Part shown: positions 1 to 10,240 of the stretch, piece by piece
How positions within the stretch are numbered: position 1 is the first letter of the stretch
Layout: each line of letters begins with the position of its first letter
DNA from: Kaistia defluvii
GTDB taxonomy: Bacteria; Pseudomonadota; Alphaproteobacteria; Rhizobiales; Kaistiaceae
Length of the DNA: 64,000 bases
Reading direction: 5' to 3'
Assembly (NCBI RefSeq): GCF_026343955.1
Contig: NZ_JAPKNI010000001.1
Coordinates: 186,001-250,000 of the forward strand
Program-made: the position numbers and the translations under genes
Notes under the pieces: generated by a model
What the model was told of the DNA's origin: nothing
The model's database searches: none
Seen by the model: the letters and a program-made list of their open reading frames with translations, nothing else

Positions 1-514
1 TCTGGCCGAGATCGGGCTGCGCGACCAGCAAGGCGGCCACGATCGCCAGCAGCAGCATGGCGAAGATGTTGCCCGGGATGTCGTTGCGGCGCGAATTCTC
101 GGTGAACAGCCACGCCGACAGCACCAGGAAGGCCGGCTTGACGAATTCGGAGGGCTGCAGCGAGAAGCCGAGGATGTTGATCCAGCGACGCGCGCCCTTG
201 ACTTCCTGACCGACGAACAGCGTCGCGAACATCAGCACGATGGCAATCGCGAACACGATCAGCGCCGTGCGCCGCACATTGCGCGGCGACAGGAACGACG
301 TGCCGATCATGATCGCGATGGTGGGCACCATGAACATGACGTGGCGCTTCACGAAGTGAAAGCTGTCGAGGCCGATGCGTTCGGCGACCGGCGGGCTGCC
401 GGCGAGCGACAGCACGACGCCCCCGATCATCAGCGCGAGCAGCGCGAACAGAAGATATTTGTCGACCGTCCACCACCACTCGGCGAAGACACTGCGATCG
501 GCCCGGCTGACCAT
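1..514 (-). CDS. ftsW: FtsW, lipid II polymerase of the divisome (3' part cut off by window edge)
   Basis: SEDS-family integral membrane protein. With its partner transpeptidase FtsI it polymerises septal peptidoglycan from lipid II. The first 171 residues are visible: an N-terminal cytoplasmic stretch, then several hydrophobic segments and the SEDS motif GARRWI followed by LQPSEFVKP, which is diagnostic. The ATG at 514 overlaps the murD TGA by one base (TGATG), so translation is probably coupled. The rest of the protein, roughly another 200 residues in this family, lies left of position 1. RodA is the alternative SEDS protein, but the position between murD and, presumably, murG in a dcw cluster favours FtsW. 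Confidence 0.93.
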   Translation of the reverse strand, partial: MVSRADRSVFAEWWWTVDKYLLFALLALMIGGVVLSLAGSPPVAERIGLDSFHFVKRHVMFMVPTIAIMIGTSFLSPRNVRRTALIVFAIAIVLMFATLFVGQEVKGARRWINILGFSLQPSEFVKPAFLVLSAWLFTENSRRNDIPGNIFAMLLLAIVAALLVAQPDLGQ

Positions 515-1914
515 CACTTAACCTCCACGAGGGCTTTGGCGCCTTCCAGCGCGAGGACGAGGGAGCGGAAATGATCGCCGCGCTTCTCGAAATTGGGATA
601 CTGGTCGTAGGAGGCACAGGCCGGCGACAGCAGGACGACGGCCTCCGCCGCACCATCCTGTGCCGCGTCGCGCGCGGCGGCAATGACGGCCGCGTCCATC
701 GTCCCCGAGATCACGGTATCGACCTTGCCGGCGAGCGTCGCGGCGAATTCTTCCGCCGCCGCGCCGATCAGATAGGCCTTGGCGATCCGAGGGAAATAGG
801 GCTCGAGGCTGGTGATGCCGCCGGTCTTGGGCTTGCCACCGGCGATCCAGTAGATCCGGTCGAAGCTCGCGAGGGCCTTCTCGGCCGCATCCGCGTTGGT
901 CGCCTTGGAATCGTTGACGAACAGCACCTTGCCGATCCGACCGACTTCTTCCATCCGGTGCGCGAGGCCCGGAAAGCTTCTCAGGCCCTCGAGCATGGAA
1001 AGCTCGGACATGCCGATCGCGCGGGCAGCCGCGATGGCCGCCGCGGCGTTCTGGGCATTGTGCGCCCCGCGCAACGCGCCGATACCGCCGAGATTGGCCA
1101 CCTGGCGAACCACGGTGTCGTCGGCCTCGAAAATGCGACCGTTGTCGGCATAGAAGCCGTTGGCGACGGGACGGCGAACCGAAATCCGCTCGACCGGCGT
1201 GCCGCGCTTGTCCAGATCGGAGGCAATCGTCGAGCACCAGTCGTCATCGATTCCGACCACGGCTGTCTCGGCGCCACGAACGAGCCGCGCCTTGATCGCC
1301 GCGTAGCGTTCCATCGTATCGTGCCGGTCGAGGTGATCCTCGGTCAGGTTGAGCAGGATGCCGACGGTCGGGTCGATCGTCGGCGCCAGGTCGATCTGGA
1401 AGGAAGAGCATTCGACGATATGGATGCGATCCTTGGCCGGCGGTTCGAGCGACAGGATCGCCGTGCCGATATTGCCGCCGAGCTGAACATCCCAGCCATC
1501 GGTGCGGAAGAGATGGGCGATCAGCGCCGTCGTCGTCGACTTGCCATTGGTGCCCGTGATGGCGATGAAAGGCGAGCGCGGCGCAATCGCCCGCCGCTCG
1601 CGGCAGAACAGCTCGATATCGCCGATGATCTCGATGCTGGCGGCCTTCGCAAGTTCCACCGTCCAGTGCGGCTTCGGATGCGTCAACGGCACGCCGGGAG
1701 AGAGGACGAGCGCGCCGAAGCCGCCGAAGTCGATCGAGCGCAGATCAGCGGTCGGGATACCGGCGGCGGCGGCCTTCGCCACCGAGTCTGCATTGTCGTC
1801 CCAGGCCACGACCTTCGCGCCGCCGGCGACGAGCGCCGCAGCAGTGGCAAGACCGCTGCCGCCGAGCCCGAAGACCGCGACCGACTTGCCGGCGAAGGAG
1901 GTGATCGGCGTCAT
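514..1914 (-). CDS. murD: UDP-N-acetylmuramoyl-L-alanine--D-glutamate ligase
   Basis: Cytoplasmic Mur ligase that adds D-glutamate to UDP-MurNAc-L-Ala using ATP. The 466 residues match the family length. The N-terminal Rossmann-type domain begins [14 protein letters not shown]. The central ATP-binding P-loop is GTNGKSTT, followed by the ECSSFQ and [11 protein letters not shown] segments of MurD. The C-terminal domain has the VNDSKATN motif and ends with an SPACASYDQ block. It starts seven bases after the mraY stop in the same operon. Confidence 0.97.
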   Translation of the reverse strand: MTPITSFAGKSVAVFGLGGSGLATAAALVAGGAKVVAWDDNADSVAKAAAAGIPTADLRSIDFGGFGALVLSPGVPLTHPKPHWTVELAKAASIEIIGDIELFCRERRAIAPRSPFIAITGTNGKSTTTALIAHLFRTDGWDVQLGGNIGTAILSLEPPAKDRIHIVECSSFQIDLAPTIDPTVGILLNLTEDHLDRHDTMERYAAIKARLVRGAETAVVGIDDDWCSTIASDLDKRGTPVERISVRRPVANGFYADNGRIFEADDTVVRQVANLGGIGALRGAHNAQNAAAAIAAARAIGMSELSMLEGLRSFPGLAHRMEEVGRIGKVLFVNDSKATNADAAEKALASFDRIYWIAGGKPKTGGITSLEPYFPRIAKAYLIGAAAEEFAATLAGKVDTVISGTMDAAVIAAARDAAQDGAAEAVVLLSPACASYDQYPNFEKRGDHFRSLVLALEGAKALVEVK

Positions 1915-1921
1915 TGGCGTG

Positions 1922-3007
1922 TTACCGGATCTTCAGGCTGGAAAGGCCGATCAGCGCGAGGACGACCGCGATGATCCAGAAACGGATCACGACCTGCGGT
2001 TCGGTCCAGCCGAGCTGTTCGAAATGGTGGTGGATCGGCGCCATCTTGAAGACGCGCTTGCCCGTCAGCTTGAACGACGCGACCTGGATGATGACCGAGG
2101 CGGCCTCGAGCACGAACAGGCCGCCGACGATGGCCAGCACGATCTCGTGCTTGGTCGCGACAGCGATGGCGCCGAGCATGCCACCGAGCGCCAGCGAGCC
2201 GGTATCGCCCATGAAGATCGCGGCCGGCGGCGCGTTGAACCAGAGGAATCCGAGGCCCGCGCCCAGCATCGCGCCGCAGAGAACGGCCAGTTCGCCGGTG
2301 CCGGGCACGAAATGGATCTGCAGGTATTCGGCGAAGATGGCGTTGCCGGAGAGATAGGCCATGACGCCGAAGGAGGCGGTGGCGACCATAACCGGCACGA
2401 TGGCGAGGCCATCGAGACCATCGGTCAGGTTCACCGCATTGCCGGCGCCGACGATGACGAAGGCGCCGAAGGGAATGAAGAACCAGCCGAGATCCAGCAC
2501 GAAGGCCTTCACGAAGGGAAAGGTCAGCGCGTTCGACAGCGGCCCGGTCGAAAGGTGCGAGATCGCGATGCAGGCGATCGCCGCGATCGCGAATTCGACG
2601 GCGAGGCGCGACCGCCCGGAAAAGCCCTTGTGGCTCTGCTTGGTGACCTTGAGATAGTCGTCATAGAGCCCGATCAGGCCGAAGCCGACCGTGACGCCCA
2701 GCACGGTCCAGACATAGATGCTGGAAAGATTGGCCCAGAGCAGCGTCGAGACGATCAGGCCGGAGAGGATCATCAGGCCGCCCATGGTGGGCGTGCCCTT
2801 CTTGGTCACCAGATGGCTCTGGGGACCGTCCTCGCGGATCGGCTGGCCCTTGCCCTGCTTGACCTTCAGCGCGCGGATGATGGTCGGGCCGAAAAGAAAG
2901 ACGAAGATCAGCGCCGTCATCGTCGCGCCGCCCACACGAAACGTGATGTAGCGGAAGACGTTGAGGCCCGAGAATTGCGCGGAGAGATCCCCCAGCAGGT
3001 ACAGCAT
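1922..3007 (-). CDS. mraY: Phospho-N-acetylmuramoyl-pentapeptide-transferase
   Basis: Inner-membrane enzyme that moves phospho-MurNAc-pentapeptide onto undecaprenyl phosphate to make lipid I. The 361 residues form about ten membrane segments. Family signatures are present: GLYDDYLKV with the paired aspartates in a cytoplasmic loop, [10 protein letters not shown], and the histidine-rich HHHFEQLGW loop near the C terminus. The start codon abuts the murF stop at 3007 and shares bases with it. The order murF-mraY-murD is the standard dcw order. Confidence 0.97.
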   Translation of the reverse strand: MLYLLGDLSAQFSGLNVFRYITFRVGGATMTALIFVFLFGPTIIRALKVKQGKGQPIREDGPQSHLVTKKGTPTMGGLMILSGLIVSTLLWANLSSIYVWTVLGVTVGFGLIGLYDDYLKVTKQSHKGFSGRSRLAVEFAIAAIACIAISHLSTGPLSNALTFPFVKAFVLDLGWFFIPFGAFVIVGAGNAVNLTDGLDGLAIVPVMVATASFGVMAYLSGNAIFAEYLQIHFVPGTGELAVLCGAMLGAGLGFLWFNAPPAAIFMGDTGSLALGGMLGAIAVATKHEIVLAIVGGLFVLEAASVIIQVASFKLTGKRVFKMAPIHHHFEQLGWTEPQVVIRFWIIAVVLALIGLSSLKIR

Positions 3008-4458
3008 CAGACGGGTCCTTCAGTGGCGGGATCGCTCTCGACGGGCGCCGATGCAAAACGGATTTTCAATGTCTCGACGATGGGGCCCATGCGGCTGCCA
3101 TTCGAGCCCTTGACCATCACGACGTCGCCGGCGGCAAGCTCGTCGAGAAGAATCGCCTCGAGCTCATTTGCGGCCTCCGCATAATGGCCCCGCATGGCGT
3201 CCGGCAAGACCTCCCAGAGCGCCAGCATGGAGGGGCCGGCCGCATAGACCCGGTCGATACCGGCCGCCGTCAGCGGCTCGACCAGTTCGGCATGCAATCG
3301 CAGCGTGTCGTCGCCCAGCTCGCGCATATCGCCGAGCACGGCGATGCGTCGTCCCGCGCCCTCCGTCCGCGCCTGCGCCAGAACGGTGATCGCCGCGCGC
3401 ATCGAAGTCGGGCTGGCATTGTAGCTCTCGTCGATCAGCGTCGCGCGGCCCTCGCCGACGACGAGTTCATGCCGGGCGCCACGACCCTTGGGCGCGCTGA
3501 GATCGCCAAGCGCCGAGGCAGCCGCAACGACATCGCCACCCATCTGCGCGACGGCGAGCAGGACGGCGAGCGCGTTCTGCACCAGATGACGCCCGGGAGC
3601 ACCGATCGTGAACTCGACCAGCTGATCGAGGATCCGGGCACTGACGCGGGAATGATCCGCCTGCATGTCGAGGCCCTCGAGCCGCGCGTCGCAATCGCGG
3701 CCCGTGCCGAAGGACAACACATGGTTGATGCCGGAATCCATGGCGAGCAAAGCCAGGCGCTCGAATTGCGGACTGTCGCCATTCAGAATGACGCTGCCGC
3801 CGGGCTCGACGCCGGAAAAAATCTCGGCCTTGGCGCGGGTGATGCCGTCAATCCCATCCGGGAAGAACTCCAGATGCACCGCCTCGATGTTGGTGATGAT
3901 GGCGACATGCGGGCGAACCTGCGCCACAAGCGGCGTGATCTCGCCGGCATGGTTCATGCCGATCTCGAACACGGCGAAGCGGGCATCGGCCGGCATGCGC
4001 GACAGGGTCAGCGGCACGCCCCAGTGATTGTTGAACGAGGCGGGCGAAAAATGCGTCGCCCCCTGCGCGGCCAGAACGTGGCCGAGCATTTCCTTGGTCG
4101 AGGTCTTGCCGACGCTGCCGGTCACGGCGGCGATCCGCGCGGTCGAGCGCGCCCGCGAAGCCCGGGCCAGTTCCTGCAGCGCTTCCAGCACATCCTGCAC
4201 GACGACGAGCGGGATCGTCATGCGGCCGAGGCCGGCGAGCTGGTCGGAAGCGACGACGGCGACCGTCGCGCCATGCCCGGCGGCGGCGCCGACAAAGCGG
4301 TGGCCGTCGAAGCGCTCGCCGCGAATGGCGAAGAAGGCGTCGCCCGGCTGCACCGTGCGGCTGTCGATCGAGATGCCTGTGATCGCAGGGCCGGCGGCCG
4401 TCGGACGGCCCTTCATGCCGGCGACGAATTCCTCGAAACCCCAGAGCTTGCCGGTCAT
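3007..4458 (-). CDS. murF: UDP-MurNAc-tripeptide--D-alanyl-D-alanine ligase
   Basis: Cytoplasmic ligase that adds the D-Ala-D-Ala dipeptide, completing the UDP-MurNAc-pentapeptide. The 483 residues include the N-terminal substrate-binding domain ([16 protein letters not shown], typical of MurE/MurF), the P-loop [11 protein letters not shown], an NHWGVPLTL segment after it, and the C-terminal domain with [11 protein letters not shown]. It overlaps murE by four bases (ATGA type), which suggests translational coupling. Confidence 0.97.
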   Translation of the reverse strand: MTGKLWGFEEFVAGMKGRPTAAGPAITGISIDSRTVQPGDAFFAIRGERFDGHRFVGAAAGHGATVAVVASDQLAGLGRMTIPLVVVQDVLEALQELARASRARSTARIAAVTGSVGKTSTKEMLGHVLAAQGATHFSPASFNNHWGVPLTLSRMPADARFAVFEIGMNHAGEITPLVAQVRPHVAIITNIEAVHLEFFPDGIDGITRAKAEIFSGVEPGGSVILNGDSPQFERLALLAMDSGINHVLSFGTGRDCDARLEGLDMQADHSRVSARILDQLVEFTIGAPGRHLVQNALAVLLAVAQMGGDVVAAASALGDLSAPKGRGARHELVVGEGRATLIDESYNASPTSMRAAITVLAQARTEGAGRRIAVLGDMRELGDDTLRLHAELVEPLTAAGIDRVYAAGPSMLALWEVLPDAMRGHYAEAANELEAILLDELAAGDVVMVKGSNGSRMGPIVETLKIRFASAPVESDPATEGPV

Positions 4459-5915
4459 GTGCGCGCCTCCGCGGCGAGCGCCGCCGCGACGACCTCATGA
4501 TCGGAAAAGGGCAGCGTGACGCCGTTGACGATCTGGCCGGTCTCGTGGCCCTTGCCGGCGACGCAGAGCACATCGCCCTCGCCGAGCATCGAGACCGCCT
4601 CCAGGATGGCGGTACGGCGATCGGCAATCTCGATCGCATCGGGGGCGCCGGCCAGGATCTCGGCGCGAATGCGGGCCGGATCCTCGGAACGCGGGTTATC
4701 GTCGGTGACGATGACGACGTCGGCATTGCGGTGCGCGGCCTCCGCCATCAGCGGTCGCTTGCCGGCATCGCGGTCGCCGCCGGCGCCGAACACCACGAAG
4801 AGCCGCTTGCGGGTCATCGGCCGCAGCGCGCCGAGCGCATGATCGAGCGCGTCGGGCTTGTGCGCATAATCGATGAAGACCAGCGCGCCCTTGTCGGTGA
4901 CGCCGACCCGCTCCAGGCGTCCGGGCGCGCCCACCAGCGTTCCGAGCGCGTCGATGGCGACGCGCGGCTCGATGCCGGTGGCGATCGCCAGACCGGCGGC
5001 AACGAGCGCGTTGGAGACCTGGAAGGCGCCGGCCAACGGCAGGCGCACATGCATCGGCGTGCCGAAGACGTCGAGCTCGAGCGACTGGCTGTAGAGATCG
5101 GGCTCTGCCTTGACGAGACGGATCGCCCGCCCTGCCCGGCCGATATCGATCAGGCGCTGACCGCGCCGGCGCGCCACGGCCATGACCGCATCCGCATAGG
5201 GGCCATCAGCGTCGAGCACGGCGGTGCGGCCTTCCGGCAGCAGATTGCCGAACAGCTTCAGCTTGGCTTCGAGATAGTGCTCGACCGTCGGATGGTAATC
5301 CATGTGGTCGCGGCCGAGATTGGTGAAGGCGGCGGCCACCAGTCGGACGCCGTCCAGCCGATGCTGGTCGAGGCCATGGCTCGATGCTTCCAGCGCGGCG
5401 TGGGTCACGCCCTGCCGCGCGAGCCGGTCGAGAATCTGGTGCAGCTGGATCGGATCGGGGGTGGTCAGGCTGCCATAGTCGGAACCGGCCGGCGAGACGA
5501 CGCCGATCGTGCCGATCGAAGCGGCCTGCTTGCCGGCGACCTCGAAGATCTGGCGCACGAAAGCCGCGACCGAGGTCTTGCCGCTGGTGCCGGTGACGGC
5601 GACGAGTTGTTCGGGCTGGAGCGGATAGAAGCGGGAAGCGAGATGCGCCAGCGCCATGCGCGGGTCGGCGGCGCGCAGCACGGGAACGCCGATGTCGTCG
5701 GGCAGGTTCGCTTCCGGACCGCAGACGACCGCCGCGGCGCCTCGCTTCACCGCATCCAGCGCAAAACGCGAGCCATCCGCCGCGACGCCCTTGAGGGCCG
5801 CGAACAGAAAGCCCGGCTGGACAGCCCGGCTGTCCGCGGTAAGGCCGGATATCTCGATCGCCGCCGCATCGGCGGAGAGCGAGAAGTCGTTGGAAGCTAG
5901 GTCACCGAGCCGCAT
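4455..5915 (-). CDS. murE: UDP-N-acetylmuramoyl-tripeptide synthetase (meso-DAP adding)
   Basis: Cytoplasmic ligase adding meso-diaminopimelate to UDP-MurNAc-L-Ala-D-Glu. The ATP site is GTSGKTS and the C-terminal domain has DDNPRSEDP. The DNPR sequence is the known specificity motif for meso-DAP rather than lysine. The open frame extends to a TTG at 5975, but nothing resembling a ribosome site precedes that codon. The ATG at 5915 (MRLGDLASND) fits the usual MurE N terminus, so it is chosen here, giving 486 residues. There are 85 bases to the ftsI stop, the largest gap within this dcw run. Confidence 0.95.
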   Translation of the reverse strand: MRLGDLASNDFSLSADAAAIEISGLTADSRAVQPGFLFAALKGVAADGSRFALDAVKRGAAAVVCGPEANLPDDIGVPVLRAADPRMALAHLASRFYPLQPEQLVAVTGTSGKTSVAAFVRQIFEVAGKQAASIGTIGVVSPAGSDYGSLTTPDPIQLHQILDRLARQGVTHAALEASSHGLDQHRLDGVRLVAAAFTNLGRDHMDYHPTVEHYLEAKLKLFGNLLPEGRTAVLDADGPYADAVMAVARRRGQRLIDIGRAGRAIRLVKAEPDLYSQSLELDVFGTPMHVRLPLAGAFQVSNALVAAGLAIATGIEPRVAIDALGTLVGAPGRLERVGVTDKGALVFIDYAHKPDALDHALGALRPMTRKRLFVVFGAGGDRDAGKRPLMAEAAHRNADVVIVTDDNPRSEDPARIRAEILAGAPDAIEIADRRTAILEAVSMLGEGDVLCVAGKGHETGQIVNGVTLPFSDHEVVAAALAAEART

Positions 5916-6000
5916 TCTGGGGTCGAATCCTCCCGATCGTTCAAGTTTACGCCAAGGCAGGGGCGCGCGAGCCAAAAATCAGAGGCCCGCTCATCGATCC

Positions 6001-7734
6001 TCAATACGACACAAGCATGGCGTCGGGGTGGCTTTCGTTCTCGCTGCGCGGCTGGACGCCCAGAATGGCGGCGGCGCGGCGGATGATGCTCGAGCTGACA
6101 TTGGCCGCGTTCCAGGCCGCGAGCGCCGGCAGGCCAGGCTTCTCCGGCTTCGGATCGTCGATCGAGATGAGCATCACATATTCCGGGTCGTCCATCGGGA
6201 ATGCCGACAGGAACGAGTTCAGATAGTGCCCTTCGACATAGCGTCCGTTGGCGATCTTCTCGGCGGTGCCGGTCTTGCCGCCGACGACATAGCCGGGAAC
6301 GTCGGCATTGCGGCCGGAGCCCTTGACGGCGTTGAAGCGGAACAGCCAGCGCATCTCGTCGCTGGTCTTCTTGGAGACCATCTGCGTCGAGTCGGCGAGT
6401 GCGTCTTCCTGCGTGCGCGGGAAGAAGGTGGGCGACAGCAGGTGGCCACCATTGACCAGGGCCGCGTCGGCGACCGCCGCCTGCATCGGCGTGATGGCGA
6501 TGCCATGGCCGAAGGAGACGGTCAGCTGCGTCGCCTGGCTCCAGCGCTTGGGCACCTGCGGCGTCGCGACCTCCGGAAGATCGGTCTTCAGCCGGGTCGA
6601 GAGGCCGAATTTCTTCAGATAGGCCTGCTGTTCCTCCTGGCCGACGGCGAGCGCCATCTTGGCGGTGCCGATATTGGAGGAATACTGGAAGATTTCCGGA
6701 ACGGTCAGGAAGCGGGCCTTGGCGTGGAAGTCGCGGATGACGTTGCGGCCGACATGGATCGGGAAGCGCGCATCGATGCTGTCCGTCATCTTCACGCGGC
6801 CGGAATCGAGCGCCATCGCGAAGGTGAAGCTCTTGAACACCGAGCCGAGCTCGAACGTGCCCGCCGTCAGGCGGTTGAGCCGGTCGGGCTTGTTCGCATC
6901 GACGGGATTGTTCGGATCGAAATCGGGCAGCGACGCCATGGCCATGACCTCGCCGGTCTTGGCATTGAGGATGACACCCATCGCCGCGATCGACTGGTAG
7001 CGCTGCATCGCGCCGACGAGTTCGTCGCGCAGGATGTGCTGGACGCGCAGGTCGATCGACAGCTTGACCGGCTGCATGTCGGCGCCCTTCATCGCGAAGC
7101 CGGCGCCATGCAGGTCGCCAAGGCCGCGCTCGTCGATCGCCTTCTCGATGCCGGCAATGCCCTGGTTGTCGATATTGACGAGGCCGACGATATGGGCAGC
7201 CGCGGGCCCGCCCGGATAGAAGCGGCGGTTCTCGGTCAGGAAGCCGACGCCGGGAATGCCGAGATTGTGGATCTCGGACTGCTGCTTCGGCGTGATCTCG
7301 CGCTTCACCCAGACGAAGCCGGCCTGGGTCGACAGCCTCTTGCGCAGCTGCGCCGCATCAAGGTCCGGCAGCACGCTGGTGATCAGTTCGGTCGCTTCGT
7401 CGGGATCGACGATCTTGTTCGGCTCGGCGAAGAGCGAGGCCGTCTTGATGTCGGTAGCGAGGATCTCGCCATTGCGGTCGACGATGTTGGGACGGGCGGT
7501 CGCGATGGAGGAAGCCGCGCTGCCGCGCGCGGCGGAGCCGGCCTGGTCGCTCATGCCGAGCATGACGAGCCGGCCGCCGATCACGCCGTAAACAATCATG
7601 AAGACCATCATCGTCAGCCCGATGCGGCTGCGGGTCTGGTCGTGCCGGGCCTTGCTCGCGCCCTTGAGCGCGACGTGGCGGGGACCATTGGAAGGGCTGA
7701 ACATTCCGGGGCGGTCGGTCAGCGTCATCGTCAT
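6001..7734 (-). CDS. ftsI: Penicillin-binding protein 3, septal D,D-transpeptidase
   Basis: Bitopic class B penicillin-binding protein that cross-links septal peptidoglycan. The 577 residues have a short cytoplasmic tail, one membrane segment at about residues 37-60, a pedestal domain beginning near RPNIVDRNGE, and a transpeptidase domain with all three motifs: S298-V-F-K301 (catalytic serine), S352-S-N354 and K487-T-G489. The ATG at 7734 overlaps the end of ftsL by four bases; a second in-frame ATG lies two codons further on. Confidence 0.97.
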   Translation of the reverse strand: MTMTLTDRPGMFSPSNGPRHVALKGASKARHDQTRSRIGLTMMVFMIVYGVIGGRLVMLGMSDQAGSAARGSAASSIATARPNIVDRNGEILATDIKTASLFAEPNKIVDPDEATELITSVLPDLDAAQLRKRLSTQAGFVWVKREITPKQQSEIHNLGIPGVGFLTENRRFYPGGPAAAHIVGLVNIDNQGIAGIEKAIDERGLGDLHGAGFAMKGADMQPVKLSIDLRVQHILRDELVGAMQRYQSIAAMGVILNAKTGEVMAMASLPDFDPNNPVDANKPDRLNRLTAGTFELGSVFKSFTFAMALDSGRVKMTDSIDARFPIHVGRNVIRDFHAKARFLTVPEIFQYSSNIGTAKMALAVGQEEQQAYLKKFGLSTRLKTDLPEVATPQVPKRWSQATQLTVSFGHGIAITPMQAAVADAALVNGGHLLSPTFFPRTQEDALADSTQMVSKKTSDEMRWLFRFNAVKGSGRNADVPGYVVGGKTGTAEKIANGRYVEGHYLNSFLSAFPMDDPEYVMLISIDDPKPEKPGLPALAAWNAANVSSSIIRRAAAILGVQPRSENESHPDAMLVSY

Positions 7735-8189
7735 GGATTCGCTCCCGATTGAACCGCCAGGTCACGCGGACGCGGCTTGGCGATACTGGCCTGGGCGGTA
7801 CTGGGTTTCGCGACGATCGGCTTGGCGATGATCGGCTTGGCCGAACCGCTCCTGGCGACGCCGCTGGTGATCATCCGGTCGAGACCGGCACCGGGCACCT
7901 CGATCGGTTTGTCCGGCACCTCGTCGAGGCTGGCGAGCTGGCGGACGTCGAGCGGGGTCAGATGCAGATAGCTGCTGTAGCGCCCGACCAGTTCCTGAAG
8001 GCGCGAAGGCTGATCCAGAACGCTCCACTCGGCCTGAAGGATGTTCATCAGATCCTTCTCGCGCGCGATGTCCCGGCGCAGTTCCATGACATGATCGGCG
8101 GCACGGCCGGCGCGATCCTTCATGGCGTAGGTCACGACGGCGCCGGCGACCATCAAGGCAACCCAGATGACATTGAGTCCCCGGAGCAT
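7731..8189 (-). CDS. ftsL: Cell division protein FtsL-like
   Basis: Small bitopic divisome protein, 152 residues. An N-terminal hydrophobic helix (about residues 5-22, starting GLNVIWVALMV) is followed by a charged, coiled-coil-like region with AADHVMELRRDIAREK and a segment LHLTPLDVRQL. This organisation is typical of alphaproteobacterial FtsL. The C-terminal 50 residues are low-complexity Lys/Ala/Pro-rich. Sequence conservation in FtsL is poor, so the call rests largely on size, topology and position between rsmH and ftsI. It overlaps rsmH by one base. Confidence 0.85.
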   Translation of the reverse strand: MLRGLNVIWVALMVAGAVVTYAMKDRAGRAADHVMELRRDIAREKDLMNILQAEWSVLDQPSRLQELVGRYSSYLHLTPLDVRQLASLDEVPDKPIEVPGAGLDRMITSGVARSGSAKPIIAKPIVAKPSTAQASIAKPRPRDLAVQSGANP

Positions 8190-9214
8190 TACGACCTCGC
8201 CACTTTGAATTCGGGAAGCGCCGGTACGCCGGCAGCTGCGGCTTCGAACGGACGCGACGGCGCCTCGCTCCGAATGCCGGCGCGAAGCTTGGCGGAACGG
8301 GCGCGCGGGTTGCGCGACGTTTCTTCGGGGCCGGCCACGACAGGCCCCTTCGACATCAGGGTGAAAGTCGGCGCGGCCAGGGTGCGCTCCGGCATATGCC
8401 GCGAACCGCCGGCGCGGACCTCGCTGCGCTCGGCCAGGAAGCGCTTGACGATGCGGTCCTCGAGCGAATGGAACGAGACGATGACGAGGTGCCCGCCCGG
8501 CTTCAGCACGCGCTCGGCGGCGGCCAGCGCCCGGCCAAGCTCGTCGAGCTCCTGGTTGACGTAGATGCGCAGCGCCTGGAACGTGCGGGTGGCCGGATGG
8601 ATCGGATCGGTCGGCTTCTTGCCGACGACGCGCTCGACCAGGCCGGCCAGTTCGCTGGTGCGCAGATAGGGCTTGGCGACGCGGTCCTGCGTGATGGCGC
8701 GGGCGACGGCGCCGGCGCGGCGCTCCTCGCCCAGGACCGAGATGATGCGGGCGAGATCGCGCGCTTCCATCGTGTTGACGACGTCGGCGGCACTCGGCCC
8801 TTCCTGGCTCATGCGCATGTCGAGCGGACCGTCGAAGCGGAACGAGAAGCCACGCTCGGCCTCGTCGAGCTGCATCGACGAGACACCGATATCGAGCACG
8901 ACGCCGTCGACCGTCTCATGCCCCTGCCCGGCCGCGATCTCGTCGAGATCGCCGAAACGGCCATGCACGAGCTGCAGCCGGCCTGCATATTCGGACACCA
9001 GCGCCTGCCCGTCGGCGATCGCGTTGGGATCGCGGTCGATGCCGATCACCGATGCGCCGGCATCGAGGATGGCGCGGCTGTAGCCGCCGAGGCCGAAGGT
9101 ACCGTCGATGATGACCTTGCCGGCCGCCGGCGCGAGATGGGCCAGCACCTCGGCAAGCAGCACCGGGACGTGACGGTCCGGTCCGCCTGAAGGAGTAGCG
9201 CCGCCGGCCGTCAT
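8189..9214 (-). CDS. rsmH: 16S rRNA (cytosine-1402-N4)-methyltransferase RsmH
   Basis: SAM-dependent methyltransferase acting on C1402 in the decoding centre of 16S rRNA; formerly MraW. The signature [10 protein letters not shown] is near the N terminus, followed by the SAM-binding block [14 protein letters not shown] and the later [12 protein letters not shown] motif. The open frame runs far upstream, but the ATG at 9214 ([11 protein letters not shown]) gives 341 residues, close to the family norm. That ATG also overlaps the mraZ TGA by four bases. The upstream extension is the mraZ gene read in another frame. Confidence 0.96.
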   Translation of the reverse strand: MTAGGATPSGGPDRHVPVLLAEVLAHLAPAAGKVIIDGTFGLGGYSRAILDAGASVIGIDRDPNAIADGQALVSEYAGRLQLVHGRFGDLDEIAAGQGHETVDGVVLDIGVSSMQLDEAERGFSFRFDGPLDMRMSQEGPSAADVVNTMEARDLARIISVLGEERRAGAVARAITQDRVAKPYLRTSELAGLVERVVGKKPTDPIHPATRTFQALRIYVNQELDELGRALAAAERVLKPGGHLVIVSFHSLEDRIVKRFLAERSEVRAGGSRHMPERTLAAPTFTLMSKGPVVAGPEETSRNPRARSAKLRAGIRSEAPSRPFEAAAAGVPALPEFKVARS

Positions 9215-9684
9215 GCTTCCATACCTCCCGAGGAACGCGGGCCCGAACCAAGCCGGCGGCGCAGTTCGCGCACGCGGTTCTTGGCCTCGTCGCGATAGGC
9301 GACGAAACGCTCCGGTTCCCAGATCTGAAACTTGTAGCCCTGACCGACGAAGGTCACGGTGTCGCCGATGCCGGCATGGGCCTTGATCCCCTCGGACAGC
9401 GCGACGCGCCCTTCCGGATCGATCCGCAGCACTTCGCTCTCGCCGATCAGCGTCGTCGAGAGAAATTCGTGATCCTCGGAGAACGGCTCGAACAGCGTCA
9501 GGCTGGCGCGGATCTGGCTGACCAGGCGATTGCCGCCCGCATCCACCGCGTTCTGGTCCAGCGTCGGACAGCAATAAAGGCCCTCGAAACCGTCGCGCGC
9601 CAGCACCGAACGGAAAAGTGCCGGGATCGACACTCGTCCCTTCGAGTCCAGCCTGTTGGTGAAGGTTGAAACGAATTCGTCCAT
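9211..9684 (-). CDS. mraZ: Transcriptional regulator MraZ
   Basis: DNA-binding protein with two AbrB-like (SpoVT/AbrB) swapped-hairpin domains; first gene of the dcw cluster and its regulator in E. coli. The start at 9684 gives [19 protein letters not shown], which fits the conserved N-terminal FxxxxNxxDxKGRVS pattern. The second repeat begins near [14 protein letters not shown]. The 157 residues match rhizobial MraZ length. An upstream in-frame start at 9756 would add 24 unconserved residues and is rejected. A phased array of probable MraZ boxes lies about 170 bases upstream. Confidence 0.94.
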   Translation of the reverse strand: MDEFVSTFTNRLDSKGRVSIPALFRSVLARDGFEGLYCCPTLDQNAVDAGGNRLVSQIRASLTLFEPFSEDHEFLSTTLIGESEVLRIDPEGRVALSEGIKAHAGIGDTVTFVGQGYKFQIWEPERFVAYRDEAKNRVRELRRRLGSGPRSSGGMEA

Positions 9685-9847
9685 CACCTTTCGCGCCGGC
9701 GCTCCTCTTGAAAATGCCCAATGAACACCCGCCCGCGTAGCGAGCCGGGACAACACTCATGGGACGCGGACTGGAAACAACACCCCGACGACGCGGCATG
9801 CGACCCCACGGATCGACCTGATTTTGTCGATCGCAGCGCCCTCGAAC

Positions 9848-9892
9848 CGGGATGATTTGGGATACCATGGGTGAATATGGGCGTCAATGGAA
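9848..9892 (-). promoter_or_regulatory. Probable mraZ/dcw promoter overlapping a five-box MraZ operator
   Basis: On the plus strand, boxes CGGGA (9848), TGGGA (9858), TGGGT (9868), TGGGC (9878) and TGGAA (9888) occur at an exact 10-base period. E. coli MraZ is known to bind TGGGN repeats separated by five bases, which is the same spacing. On the minus strand the same stretch holds TTGACG (9887-9882), a 17-base spacer and TATCCC (9864-9859), a reasonable housekeeping promoter pointing into mraZ. If MraZ binds here it would cover RNA polymerase contacts, consistent with autorepression. Box strand relative to the gene and binding itself are untested. Confidence 0.7.
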
Positions 9893-10190
9893 TCGGCCCC
9901 CACGACACGCAGGCGCCCTCGCGCCGATCACACAGGGTTAAGCTTAATTTTCCGTAGCTTTTCGCGGCCCAAGCATAAGGAATCCGTATGATTTCGCGGT
10001 CGCAAGGGCCTTGGCCGCCCGGCCGGCGGATTGGCAAAGCGGTGGGAAAGCCGGAGACTCTGGCCCGAGATGCGACCGGCCCGGCGGAGTCTGGAACAGT
10101 GGTGGGACGGCCGCCCATGCGGCGGCGAAATCCATGCCCGGGGCTCCCGATGGCGCGCAGAGTCCCCGCGGCGACGCCCAAATGGCACAA
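9893..10190. other. Non-coding gap between dcw promoter and rnpB terminator
   Basis: About 300 bases with several short overlapping open frames on both strands, none with a recognisable ribosome site or protein family. The segment is GC-rich with repeated GGTGGGA-like words around 10040-10110 but no clear inverted repeat. Nothing else is seen in it. Confidence 0.5.
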
Positions 10191-10219
10191 GACGACCTGA
10201 CCCGGCGGGCCAGGACGTC
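10191..10219 (-). terminator. Probable rnpB terminator hairpin
   Basis: Just beyond the 3' end of rnpB, the sequence forms GACG-x-CCTGACCC / GGGCCAGG-x-CGTC: two stem blocks of four and eight pairs with one mismatch and a three-base loop. The following minus-strand sequence (TTGTGCCATTTGG) is only modestly T-rich, so termination strength is uncertain. Confidence 0.5.
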
Positions 10220-10240
10220 AGAAAGGCTCGGAGAAGGAAA

